Assembly: GCA_023418755.1 (NCBI GenBank)
Contig: JAEZZE010000255.1
Location: forward strand, 1 to 9,355
Direction: 5' to 3'
Source: Bacillota bacterium
GTDB taxonomy: Bacteria; Bacillota; Bacilli; Paenibacillales; Paenibacillaceae
DNA: 9,355 nucleotides
In this document: positions 1 to 7,000 of the stretch, in pieces
Layout: every line of letters begins with the position of its first letter
Numbering within the stretch: position 1 is the stretch's first letter
Notes under the pieces: generated by a model
Database searches by the model: none
Seen by the model: the letters and a program-made list of their open reading frames with translations, nothing else
What the model was told of the DNA's origin: nothing
Program-made: the position numbers and the translations under genes

Positions 1-1211
1 ATCTTGCGCTGGTCGATACGGATGCGGACGTGCTTAAAGGCATGCAGCGTTTGAGCGAAAAGATGATCGCGGCCCGGGGCAGCGATTTGCAATTGTCTTG
101 TTCCACGGATCGCAGGGAAGTATTATCCGGAGCCGATTACGTGGTGAGCACGATCGGGGTCGGAGGCAGACGGGCGTGGGAACAGGATGTGTTTATTTCG
201 CGGAAGTACGGCATCTTCCATCCGGTTGGAGATAGCGTAGGACCCGGCGGAATCTCCCGCGCGATGCGAATGATTCCGGCGGTTGTCGGGCTGGTTGAGG
301 ATATCATGGCGATCTGTCCTCAGGCTCGATTCTTTAACTACTCCAACCCGATGACCGCAATCGTGCGGGCAACGATCAAAAAGACGGGATTCCCGGTCAT
401 CGGCCTGTGTCACGGCGTGAAAAACGGTCAGCGTCGCATGTCTCGTTTCGCCGGGCTGGATCCTAGCCGTACGACGGCTTTGGCGGCAGGCGTTAACCAC
501 ATGGTGTTCATGTACGATCTGCGTTGCGACGGCAAGGATGCCTGGCAGCAAGTTCGCGAACGGCTGGAACGAACACAAGGATCCGCGGAAAGCGAGATCG
601 GTCCGTTGTCGAGAAGCGTCATCGAGACTTATGGCGTGTATCCCGTGTCGGATGACAGACATTACTCCGAATTTACGGAAGAAAGCATGCTGGAGGGGCG
701 TTATTACGGTAAAACCTTGGGAATCGACGCCTATTCGTTCGAAGGCACGATCGAATACGGGGATAAGGTATTTGCCGACTCGATGCGCCTCGCATCCTCG
801 GATTCGGATCTCCCGGAGGAGTTCTTTCAGCGGTTCGACGGCGAACACGAGCAACTGATCGAGATTATAGATTCCCTGGAGAGAGACGAGCGCAAAATCT
901 ATCATGTCAATATGCCGAACGGGCATGCGCTGCCGGAGCTGCCGGCGGACGCGGTCCTGGAGCTTCCGGCAGCGGCGACGGCAAGCGGATTCAAGGCGTT
1001 GCAGCTGCCGGATTTTCCGGGCAATCTGTACGGAGCGATTCGAAAGCATATCGAGATCGTCGAGAAAACGGTTGAAGCGGGGCTGAGCGGGGATCGCGAT
1101 CTATTTCTGGAAGCGATCATGATGGGCGGTTACCTCGCGGATGAAGCGCAAGCGGCCGCATTGACGAATGAGCTGATCGAGGCGCAGAAACGATATTTGC
1201 CCCAATATTAA
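1..1211 (+). CDS. Glycoside hydrolase family 4 enzyme (alpha-glycosidase type), 5' partial
   Basis: GH4 enzymes hydrolyse glycosides in the cytoplasm by an NAD- and metal-dependent oxidation, elimination and re-reduction cycle. The open frame is already running at base 3 (it reads LALVDTDADVL, the usual end of the Rossmann beta strand), so the NAD-binding GxGS segment and true start lie left of the window. A GTG at 30 is in frame but internal. About 402 residues are visible, against roughly 430-480 for the family. Family hallmarks seen are GDSVGPGGISRAMRMIP, NYSNPM near 334-353, the metal-ligand Cys in CHGV (408-419) and the metal-ligand His in GVNHM (498-500). CHGx has been linked to alpha-glucuronidase-type members, CHSV to alpha-galactosidases, CHEV to alpha-galacturonidases, and CN(V/I)P or CD(M/S)P to 6-phospho-glycosidases. 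A non-phosphorylated, perhaps uronide, substrate is therefore likely. The family call is firm; the substrate is uncertain. Confidence 0.9.
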   Translation, partial: LALVDTDADVLKGMQRLSEKMIAARGSDLQLSCSTDRREVLSGADYVVSTIGVGGRRAWEQDVFISRKYGIFHPVGDSVGPGGISRAMRMIPAVVGLVEDIMAICPQARFFNYSNPMTAIVRATIKKTGFPVIGLCHGVKNGQRRMSRFAGLDPSRTTALAAGVNHMVFMYDLRCDGKDAWQQVRERLERTQGSAESEIGPLSRSVIETYGVYPVSDDRHYSEFTEESMLEGRYYGKTLGIDAYSFEGTIEYGDKVFADSMRLASSDSDLPEEFFQRFDGEHEQLIEIIDSLERDERKIYHVNMPNGHALPELPADAVLELPAAATASGFKALQLPDFPGNLYGAIRKHIEIVEKTVEAGLSGDRDLFLEAIMMGGYLADEAQAAALTNELIEAQKRYLPQY

Positions 1212-1230
1212 TTCATATTCGGATGGGAAT

Positions 1231-1236
1231 GGTGGG
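1231..1236 (+). promoter_or_regulatory. Ribosome binding site supporting a TTG start
   Basis: GGTGGG lies 9 bases before the TTG at 1246. No ATG or GTG precedes it in frame after the upstream stop, so this weak site supports TTG as the start of the NagB-like gene. Confidence 0.5.
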
Positions 1237-1245
1237 ATCGTCATA

Positions 1246-2004
1246 TTGGATATACACATCAAGATAAACGGGGATGAGGTGGATCGGTCGGCTGCCGTCG
1301 CCGTCAGCCGACAGGTTTTACGGAAGCCGGACAGCGTGTTGGGTCTGGCAACCGGAAATACGACGGAAGGTCTATTTCTCAGGATGGTAGAGCTGTATCG
1401 ACAGCTCGACTTGGACTACAGCCGTGTCACGACTTTTAATCTGGACGAGTACGTGGGGCTCGCGCCAACGGATCCGATCAGCTGCCGGGTGCGAATACAG
1501 CAAAGCTTATTGCAGTGGCTGAACATTCGCGGCGAGAATGTATTCGTTCCCAATGGCGTAGCCCCGTCCTTGGAGCTGGAGTGCAAATATTACGAAAATT
1601 CGATCGCTGCGCGCGGCGGGATCGATCTTCAGATTCTCAGCATCGGAGAAAACGGACATATCGCTTTCAATGAGCCGGGTACGGCCTTCGAAACGACAAT
1701 GAGAGTGGCCGATATTGCCGATACGACGATTAAGGCAAAAGCGGAGCTATTCGGTTCCGTCGATAAAGTAGCTCGTCAAGGGATTACGATGGGGATTCGC
1801 AATATTATGATGACCAAGCGGATCCTGCTTGTGGTGAAAGGACGCCATAAAGCGAAAATCGCGGAAAGGGCCTTGTTCGGAGAGATTACCCCGCATGTAC
1901 CGGCATCGGTTCTGCAGCTTCACCCGTTCGTGACGGTGTTTATGGATGAAGAAGCAGCCGGCGGGCAGTTGTCCGTATTCAGGAAATACGCAAGAGCGGA
2001 TTAG
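1246..2004 (+). CDS. NagB-like glucosamine-6-phosphate deaminase/isomerase homologue with altered phosphate site
   Basis: NagB converts glucosamine-6-phosphate to fructose-6-phosphate and ammonia in the cytosol. This 252-residue protein has the normal family length and core: GLATGNT (33-39), TFNLDEYVGL (63-72, with Asp67 matching E. coli Asp72), GENGHIAFNEPG (134-145, with His138 and Glu143 matching His143 and Glu148), ITMGI (180-184), and Lys202 matching Lys208. Departures are notable. The phosphate-loop Pro (GGTP or GSTP) is Thr, the usual SYxxFM helix is SCRVRIQQ, and by my hand alignment the phosphate-binding Arg172 is Glu167. The start is TTG, 34 bases after the GH4 stop, so the two are probably co-transcribed. 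No kinase, NagA or PTS gene is visible to supply a 6-phosphate. It may act on a different, possibly non-phosphorylated, aldose or amino sugar. The fold assignment is strong and true NagB activity is doubtful. Confidence 0.85.
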   Translation: MDIHIKINGDEVDRSAAVAVSRQVLRKPDSVLGLATGNTTEGLFLRMVELYRQLDLDYSRVTTFNLDEYVGLAPTDPISCRVRIQQSLLQWLNIRGENVFVPNGVAPSLELECKYYENSIAARGGIDLQILSIGENGHIAFNEPGTAFETTMRVADIADTTIKAKAELFGSVDKVARQGITMGIRNIMMTKRILLVVKGRHKAKIAERALFGEITPHVPASVLQLHPFVTVFMDEEAAGGQLSVFRKYARAD

Positions 2005-2038
2005 GAACGGTCTGAAAGAACGTATGGGATCTAGAACG

Positions 2039-2077
2039 CCGCTGCTCCACTGAAAACCTATTGCCTGTGGACAGCGG
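2039..2077 (+). other. Intergenic hairpin (possible attenuator or weak terminator)
   Basis: The left arm CCGCTGCTCCAC (2039-2050) pairs with the right arm GTGGACAGCGG (2067-2077) to give 11 base pairs with one bulged C and a 16-base loop. The sequence after it has no clean T-run, so it is not a standard rho-independent terminator. It may dampen read-through from the enzyme genes or protect the upstream mRNA. Confidence 0.4.
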
Positions 2078-2080
2078 TTG

Positions 2081-2111
2081 TTGAAGAAACTGTTTTGAAA
2101 GCGTTTTTAAT
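2081..2111 (+). promoter_or_regulatory. Candidate sigma-A promoter of the transporter genes
   Basis: A possible -35 TTGAAG (2081-2086) and a -10 TTTAAT (2106-2111, five of six matches to TATAAT) are separated by 19 bases, longer than the ideal 17. If used, transcription would start near 2118, shortly before the strong ribosome binding site. The binding-protein gene could then be driven separately from the two upstream enzyme genes. Confidence 0.35.
2095..2109 (+). promoter_or_regulatory. Candidate CcpA-binding catabolite response element (cre)
   Basis: TTGAAAGCGTTTTTA fits the published Bacillus cre consensus WTGNAANCGNWNNCW at every fixed position except the conserved C near the 3' end. It overlaps the spacer and -10 of the candidate promoter, the usual place for CcpA repression of sugar transport operons when preferred carbon sources are present. 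Role inferred from the match and location. Confidence 0.45.
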
Positions 2112-2146
2112 ATCGGATCGCTTTATTATCGAGGAGGTTTACGAGT

Positions 2147-3469
2147 ATGAAAAGAGGGAAATGGGTTGCCCTGCTAAGCGTTGTTGTCTCGTTGTCTTTG
2201 TTTCTTGCCGCATGCAGCGGCAATAATCAGGGGGGAGCTCCGGCCAATAGCGCAACCGGGGGGCAGGGAGGAAATCAGGAAGGAAAAACGACGCTGCGAA
2301 TAGCGTGGTGGGGCAGTCAATATTTGCACGATACCACTCAACAGGCGGTGAAGCTCTATGAGGAGCAGAACCCCGGCGTCAAGATCGAGATGGAGTTCGC
2401 AGACTTCAATGCGTACGTAGATCGACTAAGCACGCAGGCTGCCGGGAATAACTTGCCTGATGTGGTCAATATGGGGAGCTTCCTCTCCGAGTATGCGGAA
2501 AGAGGATTGCTGCATGACTTGACCGAGTTCGTGGATAACGGACTAATTGACATGTCCAATGCGGATCCGGTCGTTATCGCCAACGGTACCTTTTTCGATC
2601 AATTGGCAGGTATCTCTATAGGGCAAAATGCACTCTCCGTTTTTTACGATAAAGAGCTGTTTGAGAAAGCCAATCTGGGTGAACCGGAGCTCGGATGGAC
2701 ATGGGACGATTATATAGAAGCCGCTCGCGAGTTAAAGAAACAAGATCTCGTGGAGTACGGTTTTACGCTGGCGACGAATCGCGATCTGTTTGATTATTAT
2801 GTGCGGCAACGCGGTTATCAATGGTTCAATGAGCAGCGCAACGGACTTGGATTTGACGATGACCGGATCCTGATCGATTACTTTCAGATGCTGCAAAGCA
2901 TGATGAAAGAAGGGATCATACCGCCGCCGGATGTGAACCTGGAGTACAACACGACGAACAATTCCATGCTCGTGCACGGCATGGCCGGCATGATGGTCGG
3001 AGCATGGTCCAACACGATCAGCGATTTGAACGACTCGGCGCAAAGACCGATTCTGATGGCGGCGATGCCGGGACCGGGCGAAGCGAAGGGCATGTACTTA
3101 AAGGAATCCCAGTATTGGGCGATTCCCAAATCCTCCAAAAACAAAGAAGAAGCGGCCAAATTCATTAACTTCTTCAATAATAGCGTAGAAGCCAACGCGA
3201 TTCTGGCGGCGGGACGCGGGGTGCCGATTAACTCGACCGTGCGCGAAGAAATCCGCGACAAAATCGATAATTCCATTCTGCTGTCTTTCGACTATATCGA
3301 GCTGTTAGCGTCCCATAGCAGCCCGAAGAATTTCAACTTGCCTCTTACCTTCCAGGAAAATGTCAGCATCTACACGCAAATCGAGGAAAAGGTGCTCTTC
3401 GGAGCGATCACCCCTGAAGAAGCGGCCAAGGAGTTTAGAACAAGATCCGAAAGTTTGCTCAGCCAGTAA
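2147..3469 (+). CDS. Sugar ABC transporter solute-binding lipoprotein (family 1, CUT1)
   Basis: This is the extracellular, membrane-anchored receptor that captures a sugar and delivers it to the permease pair encoded next. The 440-residue protein starts with a lipoprotein signal: basic MKRGK, a hydrophobic stretch, then lipobox LAAC with the lipidated Cys at residue 23. A Gly/Asn/Gln-rich linker runs to about residue 48. The mature domain opens with TTLRIAWWGSQ and continues with a YEEQNPGVKIEMEFADFNAYVDRL segment and LPDVVNMG, all typical of SBP_bac_1 proteins. The start is ATG with a strong GAGGAGG site at 2131-2137, 9 bases upstream. A strong hairpin follows the stop. The ligand cannot be read from the sequence; context with GH4 and NagB-like enzymes suggests an oligosaccharide or amino-sugar or uronide conjugate. 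Confidence 0.93.
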   Translation: MKRGKWVALLSVVVSLSLFLAACSGNNQGGAPANSATGGQGGNQEGKTTLRIAWWGSQYLHDTTQQAVKLYEEQNPGVKIEMEFADFNAYVDRLSTQAAGNNLPDVVNMGSFLSEYAERGLLHDLTEFVDNGLIDMSNADPVVIANGTFFDQLAGISIGQNALSVFYDKELFEKANLGEPELGWTWDDYIEAARELKKQDLVEYGFTLATNRDLFDYYVRQRGYQWFNEQRNGLGFDDDRILIDYFQMLQSMMKEGIIPPPDVNLEYNTTNNSMLVHGMAGMMVGAWSNTISDLNDSAQRPILMAAMPGPGEAKGMYLKESQYWAIPKSSKNKEEAAKFINFFNNSVEANAILAAGRGVPINSTVREEIRDKIDNSILLSFDYIELLASHSSPKNFNLPLTFQENVSIYTQIEEKVLFGAITPEEAAKEFRTRSESLLSQ

Positions 3470-3476
3470 ACGTCCC

Positions 3477-3515
3477 GTTTCTGCAGCGCGCAGCATAGAG
3501 GCGCGCTGCGGAAAC
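3477..3515 (+). other. Strong intercistronic hairpin between binding-protein and permease genes
   Basis: GTTTCTGCAGCGCGC (3477-3491) pairs along all 15 bases with GCGCGCTGCGGAAAC (3501-3515), with one G-U pair and a 9-base loop. There is no T-run after it and the permease ribosome binding site begins 9 bases later, so it is not a simple terminator. Such structures after binding-protein genes are known, for example after malE, to stabilise the upstream mRNA or limit downstream expression, giving an excess of receptor over permease. That role is inferred here. Confidence 0.7.
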
Positions 3516-3536
3516 TTGGAATTGGAGGAAGCATAA

Positions 3537-4421
3537 ATGGAACGCAAACGCTATCAGAACCTTGCGGGATACTCGTTTATATCTCCCTTTTTAATCGGTT
3601 TCTTTTTGTTTACGATTTTCCCGGTGCTCATGTCTTTCTATCTGTCGTTCACCGATTACGATCTGATCGGCGAAGCCCGTTGGAATGGAATAGAAAATTA
3701 CAAGCGGATGTTTTTTCAGGACGAGTTATTTTGGCATTCGTTGAAAGTAACCTTGATTTTTGTTATGACCTCGGTACCGTTCAAACTGATCATCTCATTA
3801 GCTGTAGCGATTCTATTGAGCAAGATCATCCGTTTTTCCGGACTTTATCGAACGATGCTATATCTTCCTTCGATTATCGGCGGCAGCGTAGCCGTAGCGG
3901 TGATGTGGAAGCAGCTATTCGGCAGTCGCGGAGCCATTAACTCGATATTGGAGAGTATGAATATCCCCACGGTTGCATGGCTTGGCAATCCGAAAACGGC
4001 GATCTGGACGATTGTACTGCTAGTGGTCTGGCAATTCGGATCGGCGATGTTGATTTTTCTGGCCGGATTGAAAAATATACCGATGTCGTATTATGAAGCG
4101 GCGAATGTGGATGGAGCGGGCGCGTGGCGGCGGTTTTTCAAGATTACCCTGCCGCTGTTGTCTCCGGTGATCCTCTTTAACCTTGTCATGCAAACGATCG
4201 GCGGCTTCATGACCTTTACTCCCAGTTTTATTATCACGAACGGCGGTCCGATGAATAGTACGCTTCTATATGTGTTGTATTTATTTAGAAGAGGATTCGT
4301 CTTTTTCGACATGGGGTATGCCTCTGCGATGGCATGGCTTTTATTGTTCATTGTTGCGGTATTGACAGCGCTAGTGTTCACGAGCTCCCGTTATTGGGTG
4401 CATTATGAGGATGGGAGGTAG
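3537..4421 (+). CDS. Sugar ABC transporter permease, MalF/UgpA type
   Basis: This 294-residue integral membrane protein forms half of the import channel with the next gene product. It has about six hydrophobic segments, beginning with LAGYSFISPFLIGFFLFTIF near residues 9-28, and the cytoplasmic EAA loop that docks the ATPase: EAA at 187-189, Gly193 and LP at 205-206. It also shows the MalF-family NGGP segment near 235-238. The ATG start has a GGAGGA site at 3524-3529, seven bases upstream. Its end overlaps the ribosome binding site of the next gene, so the two are translationally coupled. No ATPase gene is adjacent; many Bacillales CUT1 systems share a distant MsmX-type ATPase. Confidence 0.95.
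   Translation: MERKRYQNLAGYSFISPFLIGFFLFTIFPVLMSFYLSFTDYDLIGEARWNGIENYKRMFFQDELFWHSLKVTLIFVMTSVPFKLIISLAVAILLSKIIRFSGLYRTMLYLPSIIGGSVAVAVMWKQLFGSRGAINSILESMNIPTVAWLGNPKTAIWTIVLLVVWQFGSAMLIFLAGLKNIPMSYYEAANVDGAGAWRRFFKITLPLLSPVILFNLVMQTIGGFMTFTPSFIITNGGPMNSTLLYVLYLFRRGFVFFDMGYASAMAWLLLFIVAVLTALVFTSSRYWVHYEDGR
4413..4418 (+). promoter_or_regulatory. Ribosome binding site deciding the second permease start
   Basis: GGGAGG lies inside the last codons of the upstream permease and 10 bases before the ATG at 4429. It favours 4429 over the earlier in-frame ATGs at 4405 and 4411, which have no comparable site and would add a polar, non-family extension. Confidence 0.7.
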
Positions 4422-4428
4422 TGTCCGG

Positions 4429-5271
4429 ATGAACAATGTACATCGGTTATCGGCGGCAGCTAGACATATGATCGCGGTCGCCCTGACCCTGGTCATGCTG
4501 TATCCGATCGTCTGGCTGATATCCAGTTCGTTGAAGGAATCCTCCCAGGTGTTTGTCCAGGCCAATTCTTTGCTTCCGCAAGGATGGCATTTCGAAAATT
4601 ATGCGATCGGATGGAAGGGCTTCGGCGGCATAACGTTCACGACCTTCTATACCAATACGCTGTTTGTCGTGATATTGGCTACAGTAGGGAGCGTGATCTC
4701 GTCGACGATCGTTGCTTACGGATTTGCTAGGCTACGGTTCAGAGGCAAGAAAGTCTGGTTTATTTGTATGCTGCTGACGTTGATGCTGCCGGGCGAGATT
4801 ACCATGGTGCCGCAGTATATTATGTTCAACTGGTTGGATTGGATCAATACGTACTGGCCTTTGATTTTTCCCACTTTTTTCGGCACTCCCTTTTTCATCT
4901 TTCTTATCATGCAATTTGTTAGAACGATACCGTACGAATTGGACGAAGCGGCGACGATTGACGGCTGCAACAGGTTTATGGTGTTTTACCGGATCATTGC
5001 TCCGCTTGTGGTGCCCGCAATGATGACCTCGGCGATTTTTTCATTTTATTGGAGATGGGATGACTTCATGGGGCCGTTGATCTATTTGAGCAGTCCGTCG
5101 AAATATACGGTATCGCTCGCCCTGAAGATGTTTGCCGACCCGGAAGCGGTTTCGAACTGGGGAGCCATGTTTGCCATGATGGTCGTCAGTCTGATTCCCG
5201 TCATGCTGGTGTTCTTCTTCTTTCAAAAATATATCGTAGAGGGGATCAGTACCAGCGGATTAAAAGGATAA
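4429..5271 (+). CDS. Sugar ABC transporter permease, MalG/UgpE type
   Basis: This is the second channel subunit, 280 residues from the chosen ATG (288 if the ATG at 4405 were used). It has about six membrane segments, starting with one near residues 13-32. The EAA loop reads LDEAATIDG (171-179), followed by IIAPLVVP (189-196). The C-terminus SGLKG is typical of MalG-family proteins. The WRWDDFMGPLIYL segment (208-220) is also characteristic of this family. The chosen start lies 7 bases after the upstream stop, with GGGAGG in range, implying tight coupling to the first permease. The substrate is the same as for the preceding binding protein. Confidence 0.95.
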   Translation: MNNVHRLSAAARHMIAVALTLVMLYPIVWLISSSLKESSQVFVQANSLLPQGWHFENYAIGWKGFGGITFTTFYTNTLFVVILATVGSVISSTIVAYGFARLRFRGKKVWFICMLLTLMLPGEITMVPQYIMFNWLDWINTYWPLIFPTFFGTPFFIFLIMQFVRTIPYELDEAATIDGCNRFMVFYRIIAPLVVPAMMTSAIFSFYWRWDDFMGPLIYLSSPSKYTVSLALKMFADPEAVSNWGAMFAMMVVSLIPVMLVFFFFQKYIVEGISTSGLKG

Positions 5272-5325
5272 TCGCTTCGAGCGGCACGAAGGGACGAACC
5301 TTAGGGGCGAATTCCCGGTAATAGC

Positions 5326-5332
5326 GAGGGGG
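5326..5332 (+). promoter_or_regulatory. Ribosome binding site supporting a TTG start
   Basis: GAGGGGG ends 7 bases before the TTG at 5340. The reading frame after this TTG leads directly into the conserved family sequence, and no closer ATG has a comparable site. Confidence 0.65.
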
Positions 5333-5339
5333 TATTCAT

Positions 5340-6962
5340 TTGAAGGTCGATGAATTGCGGTATGATGCATTGTATTACCCGTATCCGTCGAAAAGGCACG
5401 CGATTTATGCATCGAAGGGGATGGTGGCCTCATCGCAGCCGCTTGCTGCCCAAGCAGGGATCGACATGCTCAAGCAGGGGGGCAACGCGATCGATGCGGC
5501 GATCGCCGCTGCCGCCTGTTTGACCGTGGCGGAACCCGCATCGAACGGAATCGGCGGCGATTGCTTCGCCTTGTTGTGGACGGAGGGGAAATTGCACGGT
5601 TTAAACGCCAGCGGACCGGCTCCGCTGGCCTTGTCCATTGATCGGTTAAAGCGGCAAGGCTACGATCATATTCCCGGGACGGGCTGGCCGTCGGTGACGG
5701 TTCCGGGAGCTCCGGCGGGATGGTCCGCCCTGTCCGAGCGGTTCGGCAAGCTTCCATTCCGATCCTTGCTGCAGCCGGCTATCGAAATAGCGGAACGCGG
5801 ATTCCCGATCCAGCCCGATCTGTGGACCCGGTGGAAGCTCAAAACGGACGCCTTTCGCGATGCTTTGACAGGCGAGGCGTTCGAGCCCTGGTTTAAGACG
5901 TTCACCCTGGACGGCAGAGTGCCCGATATCGGAGAAGTCTGGTCTTCTCCGGATCATGCCCGAACGCTGGCGGCAATTGCCGAAACGAACGGAAAATCTT
6001 TTTACCAGGGACGAATCATGGAGGAAATCGTAGCGTACTCGCGGCAGACGGGCGGTTATTTCGCTCCGGAGGACTTCGCCGGCTATAGCCCTGAATGGGT
6101 CGAGCCGATCGGCATCTCGTATAAAGGCTTTGAGGTATGGGAAATTCCTCCGAACGGACAGGGACTTATCGCCCTACTTGCTCTGAACATTCTGAAGGAA
6201 ATGGAGGTATACGGGAGAGACGAGGCCGAATCCTACCACATGCAGATAGAGGCGCTTAAGCTGGCTTTTGCAGATGGGCGGCATTATATCGCCGATCCGC
6301 GGCATATGAAAATTCGCATCGAACAGTTGCTGGACGAACGGTACGCCGCGGAGCGCAGAAAGCGGATCGGTCGGCACGCGATCGCTCCGGAACCCGGCGA
6401 GCTGTCGCAGAGCGGTACGGTATATCTTGCCGCTGCGGACGGCGAGGGCAACATGGTTTCCTTCATTCAAAGCAATGCTAACGGATTCGGCTCCGGAATC
6501 GTAGTGCCGGGAACGGGGATAAGCCTGCAAAATCGCGGCGCGAACTTTTCCTTCGATCCGCTCAGCGTCAATGCTTTGGCTCCCGGCAAACGCTCCTATC
6601 ACACCATCATTCCGGGATTCTTAACGCAACATGGAGAGCCTGTCGGGAGCTTTGGCGTAATGGGAGGGTACATGCAGCCCCAAGGTCATATTCAGGTGCT
6701 TATGAATATGATCGATCGCGGATTGAATCCTCAGGCAGCGCTGGATGCGCCGAGATGGCATTGGACGGGGGGGAAGACGGTATGCGTCGAGCCGTCCTTC
6801 CCCGATTCTGTCGCGATGGCGCTGTCGAGAAAGGGCCACGATATCGAGTGGACCGCCGACCGCCGGATTTTCGGCAAAGGGCAAATCATATTGCGTCGGC
6901 CGAACGGAGTTTTGGTTGGAGCGACAGAGCCTCGTACCGACGGTTCGATCGCGGTTTGGTAA
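5340..6962 (+). CDS. Gamma-glutamyltransferase-family Ntn-hydrolase (YwrD/cephalosporin-acylase-like)
   Basis: Proteins of this family self-cleave before a Thr that becomes the N-terminal nucleophile of the small subunit and hydrolyse amide or gamma-glutamyl bonds. The 540-residue length is normal. Conserved parts are MVASSQPLAAQAGIDMLKQG (28-47), NAIDAAIAA (49-57), NGIGGD (69-74), SGTVYLAAADGEGNMVSF (358-375), with Thr360 aligned to E. coli Thr391, and FGSGIVVPGTGISLQNRG (383-400), MGGYMQPQGH (441-450) and ALDAPRW (467-473). There is no signal peptide, so it should be cytosolic, unlike secreted GGTs. The gamma-glutamate-binding Arg (RExAP) is replaced by SGPAP (91-95), and the usual SS pair by HT (421-422). 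The substrate is therefore probably not a standard gamma-glutamyl compound. It is the last gene of the unit, 68 bases after the permease and before a terminator, which suggests it acts on the imported molecule. Confidence 0.88.
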   Translation: MKVDELRYDALYYPYPSKRHAIYASKGMVASSQPLAAQAGIDMLKQGGNAIDAAIAAAACLTVAEPASNGIGGDCFALLWTEGKLHGLNASGPAPLALSIDRLKRQGYDHIPGTGWPSVTVPGAPAGWSALSERFGKLPFRSLLQPAIEIAERGFPIQPDLWTRWKLKTDAFRDALTGEAFEPWFKTFTLDGRVPDIGEVWSSPDHARTLAAIAETNGKSFYQGRIMEEIVAYSRQTGGYFAPEDFAGYSPEWVEPIGISYKGFEVWEIPPNGQGLIALLALNILKEMEVYGRDEAESYHMQIEALKLAFADGRHYIADPRHMKIRIEQLLDERYAAERRKRIGRHAIAPEPGELSQSGTVYLAAADGEGNMVSFIQSNANGFGSGIVVPGTGISLQNRGANFSFDPLSVNALAPGKRSYHTIIPGFLTQHGEPVGSFGVMGGYMQPQGHIQVLMNMIDRGLNPQAALDAPRWHWTGGKTVCVEPSFPDSVAMALSRKGHDIEWTADRRIFGKGQIILRRPNGVLVGATEPRTDGSIAVW

Positions 6963-7000
6963 CTCGGGACGAAGCGAAGAATAAGGCGATTATCAAGCAT

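Noticed and set aside
30..32. GTG as the start of the GH4 gene
   Set aside because: The frame is open upstream to the window edge and encodes the conserved end of the NAD-binding fold, so the start must be farther left.
123..1049. 308-residue open frame on the minus strand opposite the GH4 gene
   Set aside because: It is antisense to a gene with clear GH4 motifs, is rich in Arg and His as expected of a shadow frame, and has no recognisable domain.
5272..5339. CTTCG/CGAAG inverted repeat before the gamma-glutamyltransferase-like gene
   Set aside because: Only five base pairs, readily expected by chance, with no T-run or conserved feature.
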